Origin: Streptomyces scabiei 87.22
Lineage (GTDB): Bacteria > Actinomycetota > Actinomycetes > Streptomycetales > Streptomycetaceae
DNA length: 64,000 nucleotides
Direction: 5' to 3'
NCBI RefSeq assembly: GCF_000091305.1
Contig: NC_013929.1
Coordinates: 8,246,001 to 8,310,000, forward strand
Shown: positions 6,806 to 16,110 of the stretch, in pieces
Numbering within the stretch: position 1 is the first letter of the stretch
Layout of the letters: each line of letters starts with the position of its first letter
Translations under genes and position numbers: made by a program
Notes under the pieces: model-generated
Told to the model about the DNA's origin: nothing
Databases searched by the model: none
Seen by the model: the letters and a program-made list of their open reading frames with translations, nothing else

Positions 6806-8095
6806 ATGCAGCAGAACAGGAACGTTGAGAGGCGGACGGTCCTCAAGGCGGCCGGAGCCTCACTGGCCGTCGCGGGGCTGGGGGCGACCGCCACGGCCTG
6901 TGGCGGCGGCAGCGGCTCGGGGGACGGAACGGTGACGATCCGTTACGCCTGGTGGGGCGCCGAGGACCGCGCGGCACGCATCAAGAAGACCATCGCGCTA
7001 TTCGAGAAGAAGTACCCGAAGATCAAGGTCAAGACCGACTTCCAGCCCTATCCCGACTTCTGGAAGAAGTTCAACACCCAGGCGTCCGGTGGAAATCCGC
7101 CGGACGTGTTCCAGAATGCCGTCGGTTTCCTGCGGAAATACGACGCGAAGAATGTGCTGCTGGATCTCAGCCCTCAGGTCGAGGCGGGCCACCTGTCGCT
7201 GGAGGGCTTCAGAGCGGGCCTGGAGAAGTTCGGCGAGGTCGACGGAAAGCTGCTCGGCGTCCCGGTCGGGTCCAACTCGATGGCCCTGGTGATCGACAAG
7301 CCCGTCTACACCAAGTCCGGCATCAAGCCCGAGCAGGGCTGGACCTGGGACGACTTCGACGCGGCGATGAAGAAGATCCACGACAAGACGGGACGCGCCG
7401 GCGACAGCGGCATGTACGGCGTCATGTACCTCTACGACCTCTACCTGCGCCAGAACGGCAAGGCGTTCTTCACCGCGGACGGACTCGGCTTCACCGAGGC
7501 GGATCTCAAGCAGTGGTGGACGAAGGCCAGGAAGGGCATCAAGGAGGGCCTCTACGCCGACCCGAAGAAGGTCGCGCAGATCAAGCCCAAGTCGGCGGTG
7601 GCCGCGGAACTCGCCGCCGGTGAGTTCACCTGGGACAACTTCACCGTCCGTTACACCTCCGAGGGCAAGAGCGAGTACGGCCTGGCCCCCATCCCCACCA
7701 CCGACGGCAAGAAGACCGGCCAGTACCTCGGCTCCCTCATGCTCAGCGCCTCCAAGCGCACCCAGCACCCCAAGGAGGTCGCGCAGTTCATCGACTTCAT
7801 GGTGCACGAGCCCGAGGTCGCCAAGATCATGGGCTACGACCGCGGGGTGCCCGCGACGCAGGCCCAGTACGACGCGTTCCAGCCGACCGACCCGGTCAAC
7901 AAGGCGATCGCCGCGTACGAGGAGTCCCTCGTCGCGGCCGGTGTCCTGGAGCCCATCACCCCGCACCCGAACGGCGCGGACATCTGCGAGGCCGCGTTCC
8001 TGCGCATCGGCGAGGAGCTCGGTCTGGGCACGCGTTCGGTGGACGACGCCGTCAAGCAGTTCTTCACCGAGTCGAAGACGGCTCTCGGCAGCTGA
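6806..8095 (+). CDS. ABC sugar importer, solute-binding lipoprotein
   Basis: A 429-residue family 1 solute-binding protein. The N-terminus has twin arginines (residues 9-10, ERRTVLKAAG), a hydrophobic stretch and a lipobox ending at Cys32 (ATATAC-GGG), so it is probably Tat-exported and lipid-anchored. Mature features include VTIRYAWWGAEDRAARI, PYPDFWKKFNTQASGGNPPDVFQ and QGWTWDDFD, typical of carbohydrate-binding members. It captures a sugar or oligosaccharide for the two permeases downstream. GGGGAGG lies about 8 bases before the ATG. The stop overlaps the next ATG by one base (TGATG). Given the polysaccharide-lyase-like gene in the same cluster, the ligand may be a rhamnogalacturonan-derived oligosaccharide; that is inference. 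Confidence 0.9.
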   Translation: MQQNRNVERRTVLKAAGASLAVAGLGATATACGGGSGSGDGTVTIRYAWWGAEDRAARIKKTIALFEKKYPKIKVKTDFQPYPDFWKKFNTQASGGNPPDVFQNAVGFLRKYDAKNVLLDLSPQVEAGHLSLEGFRAGLEKFGEVDGKLLGVPVGSNSMALVIDKPVYTKSGIKPEQGWTWDDFDAAMKKIHDKTGRAGDSGMYGVMYLYDLYLRQNGKAFFTADGLGFTEADLKQWWTKARKGIKEGLYADPKKVAQIKPKSAVAAELAAGEFTWDNFTVRYTSEGKSEYGLAPIPTTDGKKTGQYLGSLMLSASKRTQHPKEVAQFIDFMVHEPEVAKIMGYDRGVPATQAQYDAFQPTDPVNKAIAAYEESLVAAGVLEPITPHPNGADICEAAFLRIGEELGLGTRSVDDAVKQFFTESKTALGS

Positions 8096-9093
8096 TGGGA
8101 ACCGCCGTGACACACGCCCCTGCGACGGAGGACCCGACCCGGGACTCCGAGCCGCGGCAGCGTCCGGCCAAGGCTCCCCGCCCCGCCGCGCTCAAGCGGC
8201 GGGGCCGCCGGGAGAACCTGGCCGGCTATCTCTTCATGTCCCCCTGGATCGCCGGATTCCTGCTGCTCACGGCAGGGCCGATGATCGCCTCGCTCTACTT
8301 CGCCTTCACCGACTACAACCTGTTCGACGCGCCCCGGTGGATCGGCCTCGACAACTTCTCCGAGATGTTCGCCGACCCCCGCTGGCGCCACTCGGTGCGG
8401 GTCACCCTCTGGTACGTCGCCGTGGGCACGCCCCTGAAGCTGATCGCGGCCCTCGGCGTGGCACTGCTCCTGGCCCAGAAGCGGCGCGGGCAGGCCTTCT
8501 ACCGGGCCGCCTTCTACGCGCCGTCGCTGATCGGCGCCAGCGTGTCCATCGCGATCGTCTGGAAGGCCATCTTCTCCGACGACGCGATCGTCGACCGTAC
8601 GCAGCAGATCTTCGGCATCGACGTCGGCGGCTGGACCGGCGACCCGGAGATGATCATCTACAGCCTGGTGGCGCTCACCGTCTGGCAGTTCGGCGCCCCC
8701 ATGGTCATCTTCCTGGCCGGTCTCAAGCAGGTCCCGCGTGAGCTGTACGAGGCCGCCGAGGTCGACGGAGCCGGCCCCTGGCGGCGCTTCTGGAACATCA
8801 CCCTGCCGATGATCTCCCCGGTCCTCTTCTTCAACGTCCTGCTGGAGACGATCCACTCGTTCCAGATCTTCAGCTCGGCGTACATCGTCGGCGGCGGGGC
8901 CGGCGGCAACGCCTGCGGCCCGGCCGACGGCTCGATGGTCTACACCTGTTATCTGTACGTCCAGGGCTTCGAGAACAGCCGGATGGGTCTGGCCTCCGCG
9001 ATGGCCTGGTTGCTGCTGGTCGCGGTCGCCCTGGTGACGGCCGTGCTGTTCTGGTCCCAGAAGCGCTGGGTGCACTACGAGGAGGGTGCCTGA
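8095..9093 (+). CDS. ABC sugar importer permease 1 (MalF type)
   Basis: A 332-residue integral membrane protein: a basic N-terminal tail, six hydrophobic segments and the cytoplasmic EAA loop EAAEVDGAGPWRRFWNITLP, which contacts the ATPase. The first span starts ENLAGYLFMSPWIAGFLLLTAGP, typical of MalF-like permeases. The ATG at 8095 overlaps the stop of the binding-protein gene by one base; a GTG twelve bases later is an alternative start. No ATPase gene is in the cluster. In Streptomyces such importers commonly share the ATPase MsiK, encoded elsewhere. Confidence 0.9.
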   Translation: MGTAVTHAPATEDPTRDSEPRQRPAKAPRPAALKRRGRRENLAGYLFMSPWIAGFLLLTAGPMIASLYFAFTDYNLFDAPRWIGLDNFSEMFADPRWRHSVRVTLWYVAVGTPLKLIAALGVALLLAQKRRGQAFYRAAFYAPSLIGASVSIAIVWKAIFSDDAIVDRTQQIFGIDVGGWTGDPEMIIYSLVALTVWQFGAPMVIFLAGLKQVPRELYEAAEVDGAGPWRRFWNITLPMISPVLFFNVLLETIHSFQIFSSAYIVGGGAGGNACGPADGSMVYTCYLYVQGFENSRMGLASAMAWLLLVAVALVTAVLFWSQKRWVHYEEGA

Positions 9094-9989
9094 TGAGTGC
9101 ACAGGCCACCGAGATCACCCCGGCCCCGGCACCCTCGCGGACGGGAGCCCTGCGGCGCAGGCTGCCCGGCTCCCTCGCCTGGCACCTCGGGTCGCTGGCC
9201 ATCCTCGCGGTGATTCTCTACCCGGTGATCTGGGTCGTCGGCGGCTCGCTCAAGAAGAGCGAGGACATCGTCGGCAGTCTGGACCTGCTGCCGAGCGACC
9301 CGGTCGTCGAGAACTACACCCGGCTCGCCGACGGCATCGCCGACATCCCGATCTCCACGTTCTTCCTCAACTCGCTCACGCTCGCCATGGGTTCGGTGAT
9401 CGGGATCCTGGTGTCCTGCTCGCTGACGGCGTACGCCTTCTCGAAGATCAGGTTCGCCGGTCGCAACCTGCTCTTCACGCTGATGATCGGCACGCTGCTG
9501 CTGCCGTACCACGTGCTGCTGATCCCGCAGTACGTGCTGTTCCGCAACATGGAGCTGATCAACACCTACACCCCGCTGCTGCTGCCGAAGTACCTGGCCA
9601 CGGAGGCGTTCTTCGTCTTCCTGATGGTGCAGTTCATGCGGAACCTGCCCAAGGAGCTCGACGAGGCGGCGCGGCTCGACGGCTGCGGGCACTTCCGGAT
9701 CTACTGGTCGATCGTGCTGCCGCTGTGCCGGCCCGCGCTCATCACCAGCGCGATCTTCACGTTCATCAACTCCTGGAACGACTTCATGGGCCCGCTGATC
9801 TATCTGAACGAGCCCGACAAGTACACCGTCTCGCTCGGGCTGAAGATGTTCGTGGACCAGGACGGCGTGGCCAACTACGGCGGCATGATCGCGATGTCGC
9901 TGGTGGCCCTGCTGCCGGTGCTCGCCTTCTTCCTCGCCTTCCAGCGCTATCTGATCGACGGCATGGCCACCTCGGGCCTGAAGGGCTGA
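9093..9989 (+). CDS. ABC sugar importer permease 2 (MalG type)
   Basis: A 298-residue permease with an N-terminal span (LGSLAILAVILYPVIWVVGGSLK), further hydrophobic segments and the EAA loop DEAARLDGCGHFRIYWSIVLPLCRP. FINSWNDFMGPLIYL near the C-terminal third is typical of MalG-like subunits. It pairs with the upstream permease. The start overlaps that gene's stop (TGATG), so the subunits are coupled. Confidence 0.9.
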   Translation: MSAQATEITPAPAPSRTGALRRRLPGSLAWHLGSLAILAVILYPVIWVVGGSLKKSEDIVGSLDLLPSDPVVENYTRLADGIADIPISTFFLNSLTLAMGSVIGILVSCSLTAYAFSKIRFAGRNLLFTLMIGTLLLPYHVLLIPQYVLFRNMELINTYTPLLLPKYLATEAFFVFLMVQFMRNLPKELDEAARLDGCGHFRIYWSIVLPLCRPALITSAIFTFINSWNDFMGPLIYLNEPDKYTVSLGLKMFVDQDGVANYGGMIAMSLVALLPVLAFFLAFQRYLIDGMATSGLKG

Positions 9990-10001
9990 GGTGAGCCGGC
10001 C

Positions 10002-10607
10002 ATGGCCCAGACCCGTGCCCGGGCGAAGACCGCCGCTCCCCGCGAGGAGTCCGTGCTCGCCGAACGGTTCGCGCTGTTCGCCGAGTGCCTGCTCACCGGC
10101 GTGTGGATCGCGCTGGCCTCGCTGCCGCTGCTGACCTACCCGGCCGCTTTCGCCGCCGGCTCCCGGCACCTCCGGCGCCGCACGGCCCATGAGGGCGGCG
10201 GGTGGCGGGAGTTCTGGGCCGACTTCCGGACGGCGGCGCGCGGCGGCTGGCTGGTCGGACTCGCCGGATGGGCGGCACTCGCGGCGGTGTGGGTGGACGT
10301 CCGGGCCGTCCGCGCCGGTCTTCCGGGCGGGCCGCTGGTCGGCGCGATCGGTGTCCTCGCGCTGATCGGCGCCGTCGTGGCCGGACTGCGCGCGGCGGCG
10401 GTCTGGCGGCCCGGCTCCACCTGGCGTGCGCTGCTCGGTGCGGCCGGGCGGCGGACCGTGCTCGACCCCGCCGGGTCGTTCCTGCTCGTCGGCGGACTGG
10501 CCGTGGTGGTCTGTTCCGCCTGGTTCGTCGCGCCGCTGGCGATCCCGGTCCTCGGGGCCGTCGCGGCGGCGGCCGTAGCCGTGGAGGAGCGGTACCGCCG
10601 CCGCTGA
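10002..10607 (+). CDS. Small DUF624/YesL-like membrane protein
   Basis: A 201-residue protein with four to five hydrophobic segments. The N-terminal region (AERFALFAECLLTGVWIALASLPLLTYPAAF) and the following basic loop with GGGWREFWADFRTAARGG resemble DUF624 (YesL-type) membrane proteins, which in Bacillus sit beside the rhamnogalacturonan importer genes yesOPQ. It starts 12 bases after the permease stop with a GAGGTGAG ribosome binding site and belongs to the same operon. The family call is moderate: hydrophobic proteins of this size are easily over-read. Confidence 0.6.
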   Translation: MAQTRARAKTAAPREESVLAERFALFAECLLTGVWIALASLPLLTYPAAFAAGSRHLRRRTAHEGGGWREFWADFRTAARGGWLVGLAGWAALAAVWVDVRAVRAGLPGGPLVGAIGVLALIGAVVAGLRAAAVWRPGSTWRALLGAAGRRTVLDPAGSFLLVGGLAVVVCSAWFVAPLAIPVLGAVAAAAVAVEERYRRR

Positions 10608-10719
10608 CCGCGGCGGGCGGTGCCGTCCGTCCAGGTCGACGTCCCGGAGGCGTCGTACCTCTCTCTGTCATGCCCCTGACCACCAGCACGCAAGACGTCC
10701 CGTACGGAAAGGAAAGGCC

Positions 10720-13467
10720 ATGTCCCCGATCGACCGCAGGTCCCTTCTCAAGGCGGCCGCCGTCGCAGGAGCCGCCGCGCAGTTCAGCTGGGCGCTGGGG
10801 AGCGCCGACGCGCAGGCCGCCCCCCTGGCCGAGGCGGCGAAGGCGGATCCGGTGACCCTGGACTGGCTGGAGGACGGCGGGCTCGGCGCCGCTCCCGGCT
10901 CCACCGTGGGGGTGCCGTGGCCCAAGGGAGCGTACGACAAGGAACAGTCGTTCTCTTTGACGGACGCGGACGGCAAGGCCGTCGCCGTGCAGTCCTGGCC
11001 GATCGGCTACTGGCCCGACGGCTCCGTGAAGTGGACCGCGCACGCGGTGGGCGCGGGCGCCGGCTCCGGCAAGCTCACCCTCGCGGCGGGCACGCCCGCG
11101 GCGCCGGCGAAGAAGGTCACCGTCGACGAGCGCGCCACCACCATCGACGTGTCGACCGGCGTCATCACCGCCAAGATCGGCAAGTCCGGAGCCACCCTCG
11201 TGAAGTCCGTGCTGCGCGGCTCCACCGAGATCGCCCACAGCGGCCGTCTGGTGCTGCTGCGCCAGCCCGAGGTCGAGGACGGCGACCAGGGCACGGAGAA
11301 GACCCAGCGCTACGAGAGCCTCATCGACGAGGTCGAGGTCGAGCAGGAGGGCCCGGTGCGTGCCGTGGTCCGCATCGACGGCAAGCACCGCAGAGGAAGC
11401 CACAGCTGGCTGCCCTTCTCGATCCGCCTGTACTTCTACGCGGGTGCCGAGTCGTTCCGCATGGTGCACACCATCACCTTCGACGGCGACCAGCAGGCCG
11501 GAAAGGCCGGCGGCGACTTCGTCCGGGGCATCGGCGTCCGCTTCGAGGTGCCGATGCGCGACGCCGCGTACGACCGTCACATCCGTATCGGCGGCGAGGG
11601 CACGGGTCTGCTGCGCGAGGCGGTCAAGGGCGTCACGGGGCTGCGGCGCGACCCGGGGACGGCGGTGCGCACCGCGCAGTTCGAGGGGAAGAAGCTGCCC
11701 GACCCGTCCACCTGGGACCAGCGCGTCACGACCCGCCTGCAGTACATCCCCGAGTGGGGCGACTACACGCTCTCGCAGCTGTCCGCCGACGGCTTCGGTG
11801 TCCGCAAGCGCACCAGGAAGGGCCACGGCTGGATCCCGGCCGGCGGTGGCCGGCGGGCCAGCGGCTTCGGATACGTCGGTGGCGCGTCCGGCGGGTTCGC
11901 CTTCGGCCTGCGGGACTTCTGGGAGAAGTTCCCCGCCCAGCTCGACATCCGGGACGCCCAGACCGACACCGCCGAGGTCACCCTCTGGCTCTGGTCGCCC
12001 GAGGCACGGCCCATGGACCTGCGCTTCTACCACGACGGCATGGGACAGGACACCTACGCCGAGCAGCTCGAAGGCCTCAACATCACCTACGAGGACTACG
12101 AGCCCGGTTTCGGCACCCCGTACGGCATCGCCCGCACCAGCGAACTCCTCTTCTGGGCCCACGAGTCCACACCGGGCGCCGAGGCCATGGCCCGGCAGGT
12201 CGAGGCCGTCCGCACGCCTCCGCAGCTCGCCGCCCCGCCCAAGCAGCTCGTCAAGGCGGGCGTCTTCGGCGGGCTGTTCGCCGAACCCGACCGGTCCACC
12301 GCCGCCAAGGCGAAGATCGAGGACCACCTCGACTTCCTCTTCACCTACTACAAGGACCAGGTGGAGATGCGCCGGTGGTACGGCTTCTGGGACTACGGCG
12401 ACATCATGCACAGTTACGACCCCAGCCGTCACCAGTGGTGCTACGACATCGGCGGCTACGCCTGGGACAACTCCGAACTCTCGCCCGACCTGTGGTTGTG
12501 GTTCGCGTACATGCGCTCCGGCCGCGCGGACATCTTCCGCTTTGCCGAGGCCATGACCCGCCACACCGGCGAGGTCGACGTCTACCACCTGGGCAAGTGG
12601 GCCGGACTCGGCACCCGCCACGGTGTCCAGCACTACGCCGACAGCGCCAAGCAGCAGCGGATCGCCAACACCACGTACCGCCGCTACTACTACTTCCTCA
12701 CCGCCGACGAACGCGTAGGCGACCTCATGCACGCCAACGTCGACTCCGACGAGACGTTCCTCGTCCTCGACCCCATCCGCAAGATCCGCACCGAGCCCTA
12801 CACCCCCGACCGCAACGCGCTGTCGATCGGCTTCGGCACCGACTGGTCCGGGCTCGTCTCCGCGTGGCTGACCGAGTGGGAGCGGCGCGGCCCCAAGTGG
12901 GAGAAGGCCCGGGCGCGCGTCCTGTCGACCATGGAGACCATCGCCGCCCAGCCCAACGGCTTCGTCCAGGGCACCGGCCTGTACGACCTGGACACCGGGA
13001 AGTTCGCGGTCGCGGACAAGCCGGTGGTCGGGGTCTCGCACCTGTCGGCCATGTTCGGGCTGGTCGAGATGTGCGCCGAACTCCTGGACCAGATCGAGAT
13101 GCCCAAGTTCAAGGAGGCCTGGCTCGACTACTGCCGCTACTTCAACGCGACCAAGGCGGAACAGGCCGCGCGGTACGGCTCCAACTTCGGCACCCTGCTG
13201 CTTTTCCAGGGCCACTCGCGCCAGGACGCCTACGCCGCCGTGCAGTTGAAGGACGACAAGCTCGCGGCCCGTGCGTGGCGGCAGTTCTACAACAGCGCCG
13301 ACACCTGGGACTACAAGGAGTCGACCGACTGGACCACGAAGAAGATCGAGGGACCGACGGCGCTCGTACCGGGCAGTGAGGCGGCGTGGGTGTCGACCAA
13401 CGCGACGGCGCTCTACGGGCTGGCGGCCATTCAGAACCTGGCGTTGGTGGGCGACAAGATGCCGTAG
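10720..13467 (+). CDS. Tat-exported exo-rhamnogalacturonan lyase-like protein
   Basis: A 915-residue secreted protein. The N-terminus is a Tat signal (DRRSLLKAAAVAGAAAQFS, arginines at residues 6-7) with likely cleavage after ADAQAA. The first mature domain has VTLDWLEDGGLG, STVGVPWPKGAY and SWPIGYWPDGSVKWTAHA, which I recognise from the N-terminal domain of PcRGLX-type exo-rhamnogalacturonan lyases (family PL26). The C-terminal half contains RWYGFWDYGDIMHSYD, GYAWDNSE and YHLGKWAGLGTRHGVQHYAD, aromatic-rich like an alpha-helical toroid active site. It would cleave rhamnogalacturonan outside the cell, feeding the importer just upstream. GGAAAGGAAAGG precedes the ATG. The 112-base gap to the upstream gene could hold its own promoter. 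Confidence 0.65.
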   Translation: MSPIDRRSLLKAAAVAGAAAQFSWALGSADAQAAPLAEAAKADPVTLDWLEDGGLGAAPGSTVGVPWPKGAYDKEQSFSLTDADGKAVAVQSWPIGYWPDGSVKWTAHAVGAGAGSGKLTLAAGTPAAPAKKVTVDERATTIDVSTGVITAKIGKSGATLVKSVLRGSTEIAHSGRLVLLRQPEVEDGDQGTEKTQRYESLIDEVEVEQEGPVRAVVRIDGKHRRGSHSWLPFSIRLYFYAGAESFRMVHTITFDGDQQAGKAGGDFVRGIGVRFEVPMRDAAYDRHIRIGGEGTGLLREAVKGVTGLRRDPGTAVRTAQFEGKKLPDPSTWDQRVTTRLQYIPEWGDYTLSQLSADGFGVRKRTRKGHGWIPAGGGRRASGFGYVGGASGGFAFGLRDFWEKFPAQLDIRDAQTDTAEVTLWLWSPEARPMDLRFYHDGMGQDTYAEQLEGLNITYEDYEPGFGTPYGIARTSELLFWAHESTPGAEAMARQVEAVRTPPQLAAPPKQLVKAGVFGGLFAEPDRSTAAKAKIEDHLDFLFTYYKDQVEMRRWYGFWDYGDIMHSYDPSRHQWCYDIGGYAWDNSELSPDLWLWFAYMRSGRADIFRFAEAMTRHTGEVDVYHLGKWAGLGTRHGVQHYADSAKQQRIANTTYRRYYYFLTADERVGDLMHANVDSDETFLVLDPIRKIRTEPYTPDRNALSIGFGTDWSGLVSAWLTEWERRGPKWEKARARVLSTMETIAAQPNGFVQGTGLYDLDTGKFAVADKPVVGVSHLSAMFGLVEMCAELLDQIEMPKFKEAWLDYCRYFNATKAEQAARYGSNFGTLLLFQGHSRQDAYAAVQLKDDKLAARAWRQFYNSADTWDYKESTDWTTKKIEGPTALVPGSEAAWVSTNATALYGLAAIQNLALVGDKMP

Positions 13468-13507
13468 CGCTCCGCTGGGTTGAGCGGGAGGTCCGGGGCG
13501 GCTGGGG

Positions 13508-13574
13508 TGGGTGGGGAACTGCGGGACCGTTGTGGCCGGTCGCGCAGGTCCCCGCGCCCCTGACGGGGCGCGCC
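13508..13574. repeat. Degenerate member of the dispersed GGGGAACTGCGCG repeat family
   Basis: The intergenic spacer between the convergent lyase-like and membrane protein genes contains GGTGGGGAACTGCGGGACC and, inverted, CGCGCAGGTCCCCGCGCCCC (13541-13560). These are imperfect copies of the element found perfectly at 22916-22940 and 31015-31138. It probably acts as a bidirectional terminator. Confidence 0.6.
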
Positions 13575-16007
13575 TCAGCTCAGCCTTCCCAGGAGGTCCC
13601 GTACGCGGCGGGCGTCGCGCAGGCGTTGTTCGTAGGTGGCGCCCGCCGTCAGCAGGAGCAGGCCCGCCAGGGCGGGAGGCGCCCAACGGGGGAGGGCGTC
13701 GACCACCTGGGCGAGGTACGGGGCCAGTTCGTGCAGGGTGACCAGGGCGAGGGTGGCGCCGCCGAGAAGGAGGGGTGCCTGGAGGCGGTGGCGGGCGCCG
13801 AGGAGGGTGACCGCCAGGGCGGCCGTGCCCAGCAGCAGGGGGCGGAGCCAGTGGGTGTCGCCCCAGGCCGCCACGAGGCTCGGAACGAGCGTGACGGCGA
13901 GCCCCGGGCCGTACGCCGTCCAGGACGAGACGGCCAGGTCCCGGCGTCGGCGCAGATGGCCGACGAGCAGGGCCGGGACGGTCACCGGCAGGGTGTACGC
14001 CTCCGGTGAGCCGACGTCCCAGGCCGCCAGCCGCACCCAGGCGGCCAGGACGAACAGCGCGGTGGCCGCGTGACCGAGCCGGCGGCGGTCCGGCCGTACG
14101 GCTGTGCCCGTGACGATGACTCCGCAGAGCGCGAGGGCCAGGGCCAGCAGGGGCGGGTGCGTGGCGGACAGGCCGATGGCAAGCAGGCCGGCGGCGGCGC
14201 CGGTCGCCTCGACCGGGACGGTCAGGGGCGAGTCGCCGAGGCGGGCCGCGAGCAGGGCCGAGACGGCCGGGACGGTGAGGACGAGCAGCGCCGTGTGGCG
14301 CGGCTCCCAGCCGACCGAGGCGCCGGTCGCGCAGGCCAGGGCGGTGGCGTGGACGAGGGAGGTGGGCGCGGTGAGGGGGCCGAGGCCCGTGCGCCATGCC
14401 GCCGCCGCGAAGAGGACCGTGGAGGCGGCGAGGACGGTGAGGGTCACCGGTTCGGAGGCGAGGGACTGGAGGGCGAGGTTCAGGGACGTGACGAGGGCCA
14501 GGAGCGCGCCGGTGAGGGGCAGCGGTGCCCGGAGCCGGGGGGTTTCCGTCGACCGTGCGAGGCCCGCGAAGGCGAGCGTGGCCAAGCACACGAGGCCGTG
14601 CGCCACCAGCCCCGCCGTGTACGGCAGTTCGAGGACCGCCGGGAGCACCAGGGCCGTCGCCCAGGTGAGGACGAAGGCACTGACCAGGGCCTGGGTGCGC
14701 CACGAGGCGGTGCGCGCGGTCAAAGCCAGTACTCCGGCGACCACGGCGAACATGAGGGGCACGGTCGCCGCGTTCGGGGGCCACGGCACGTCGAGCGTCA
14801 CCGCCGCGCGGGCGTCCTCGGGCGCGCCGGACCAGATGCGCTCCAGCCGGCTGACCGGGCCGAGCAGCGCGATGGCCACGACCGGCAGCGCGGTGGCCAG
14901 GGCGAGGGCCTGGACGACGGCGGAGGCGTGGGCGAGGCCTCGACGTACGGGCTCGGGAGCGGACGTCCGTACGGTGGCCAACAAGGCGATCCCGCAGAGC
15001 AGATAGCCCGGGACCGTCCACACGTCGGGCAGGACCGCGCGGGCGATGCCGCCGAGGCCCGTCACCGCGAGCAGTCCTCCGGCGACTGCGGTGCCGAGGG
15101 CCGGGGCCGGCTTCGGGGTGAGCCAGGCGGTGGTCAGGGCGATCGCCGCGGCGAGGGCGAGGAGCGCCGCCGCACGGGCGGCAGCGCCCGGGCCGGCGGC
15201 GGCCCACGAGAGCCACCCGGCCGCCAGGACACCCCAGGCACCCCAGCCGATCGCGCCCACGACGGCGACGATCCGTACCGGCTTGAGGGACACGCGGAGC
15301 GCGATCGCGGTGTCGGCCGCCGCTGTCACCAGCACCACGGCCGTGACCGTCTCCACGTCCGCGTTCATCGCGAACGACCAGAGGACACAGGGAAGTTGAG
15401 CGGCGACGAGGGCGAGGGGGAGCGGCAGACCGAGGACGGTGCGGGTGATCGCCGAGTCGGTGTCCGCGGCCCGGGGCACCAGCGCGCCGAGTACCGGCCC
15501 GTACGCTGCCCACATCACCGCCAGCACGGCCGACGCGGCAGCCGCGTACCCCGTGCCGTCCGCCCCGGTGAACACGACCTCGTGCAGGGCGTACGCGTCC
15601 AGGACCGTCAGAGCGAGGCCGAGACCGGACACCGTCTCGGCGGTCGAGCGCAGGCCGCGACGCAAGAGCGGCACCGGGGTGCCGAGCGCGGCCACGGTCA
15701 CCGCGCCGAGAACCAGAGCCCGGCCCGCGATTCCCATGTCTCCCCAGCTGACCAGCGTGAACGCGATCGCCGCGACGGTCAGCAGGACGCCCCCGAGGAT
15801 CAGCAGCACGTTCTGGACGCTCGGCGCCGTCGTCTCGGGGCGCCGCACGGGCGGTACGGAGGGAGCGGTGGGTGCGGCCGTCGGCGCGTACAGGACGTTC
15901 AGCAGCCACGCGCGGCGGGCCAGCAGGAAGGCGCGGCGGGCGTCGAGCTGCCGCAGCTCGGCGTCGAGGACCCGCAGCTCCTCGGCCGGGGACGGAAAGT
16001 GCGTCAT
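13575..16007 (-). CDS. Large polytopic membrane protein (SCO7613-like)
   Basis: An 810-residue protein. The N-terminal ~50 residues form a predicted helix (ELRVLDAELRQLDARRAFLLARRAWLL), followed by a proline-rich linker. From about residue 70 the chain is a near-continuous series of hydrophobic segments, roughly twenty spans, made of alanine, leucine and valine with short charged loops. I recall similar very large membrane proteins in Streptomyces annotated with an SCO7613 C-terminal domain; no activity is known. The ATG at 16007 is chosen because the conserved helix starts there. It is divergent from the SRPBCC gene with 103 bases between them. Confidence 0.7.
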   Translation of the reverse strand: MTHFPSPAEELRVLDAELRQLDARRAFLLARRAWLLNVLYAPTAAPTAPSVPPVRRPETTAPSVQNVLLILGGVLLTVAAIAFTLVSWGDMGIAGRALVLGAVTVAALGTPVPLLRRGLRSTAETVSGLGLALTVLDAYALHEVVFTGADGTGYAAAASAVLAVMWAAYGPVLGALVPRAADTDSAITRTVLGLPLPLALVAAQLPCVLWSFAMNADVETVTAVVLVTAAADTAIALRVSLKPVRIVAVVGAIGWGAWGVLAAGWLSWAAAGPGAAARAAALLALAAAIALTTAWLTPKPAPALGTAVAGGLLAVTGLGGIARAVLPDVWTVPGYLLCGIALLATVRTSAPEPVRRGLAHASAVVQALALATALPVVAIALLGPVSRLERIWSGAPEDARAAVTLDVPWPPNAATVPLMFAVVAGVLALTARTASWRTQALVSAFVLTWATALVLPAVLELPYTAGLVAHGLVCLATLAFAGLARSTETPRLRAPLPLTGALLALVTSLNLALQSLASEPVTLTVLAASTVLFAAAAWRTGLGPLTAPTSLVHATALACATGASVGWEPRHTALLVLTVPAVSALLAARLGDSPLTVPVEATGAAAGLLAIGLSATHPPLLALALALCGVIVTGTAVRPDRRRLGHAATALFVLAAWVRLAAWDVGSPEAYTLPVTVPALLVGHLRRRRDLAVSSWTAYGPGLAVTLVPSLVAAWGDTHWLRPLLLGTAALAVTLLGARHRLQAPLLLGGATLALVTLHELAPYLAQVVDALPRWAPPALAGLLLLTAGATYEQRLRDARRVRDLLGRLS

Positions 16008-16110
16008 GCCACGGAGTGTGGTCGGCGTCACGCGGCCCGACATGAGTGCGCGTACTCATCGAGGTACTCAGATCCCCCACGAAGGACCCCCGCCCGGGCA
16101 CAATCCGACC

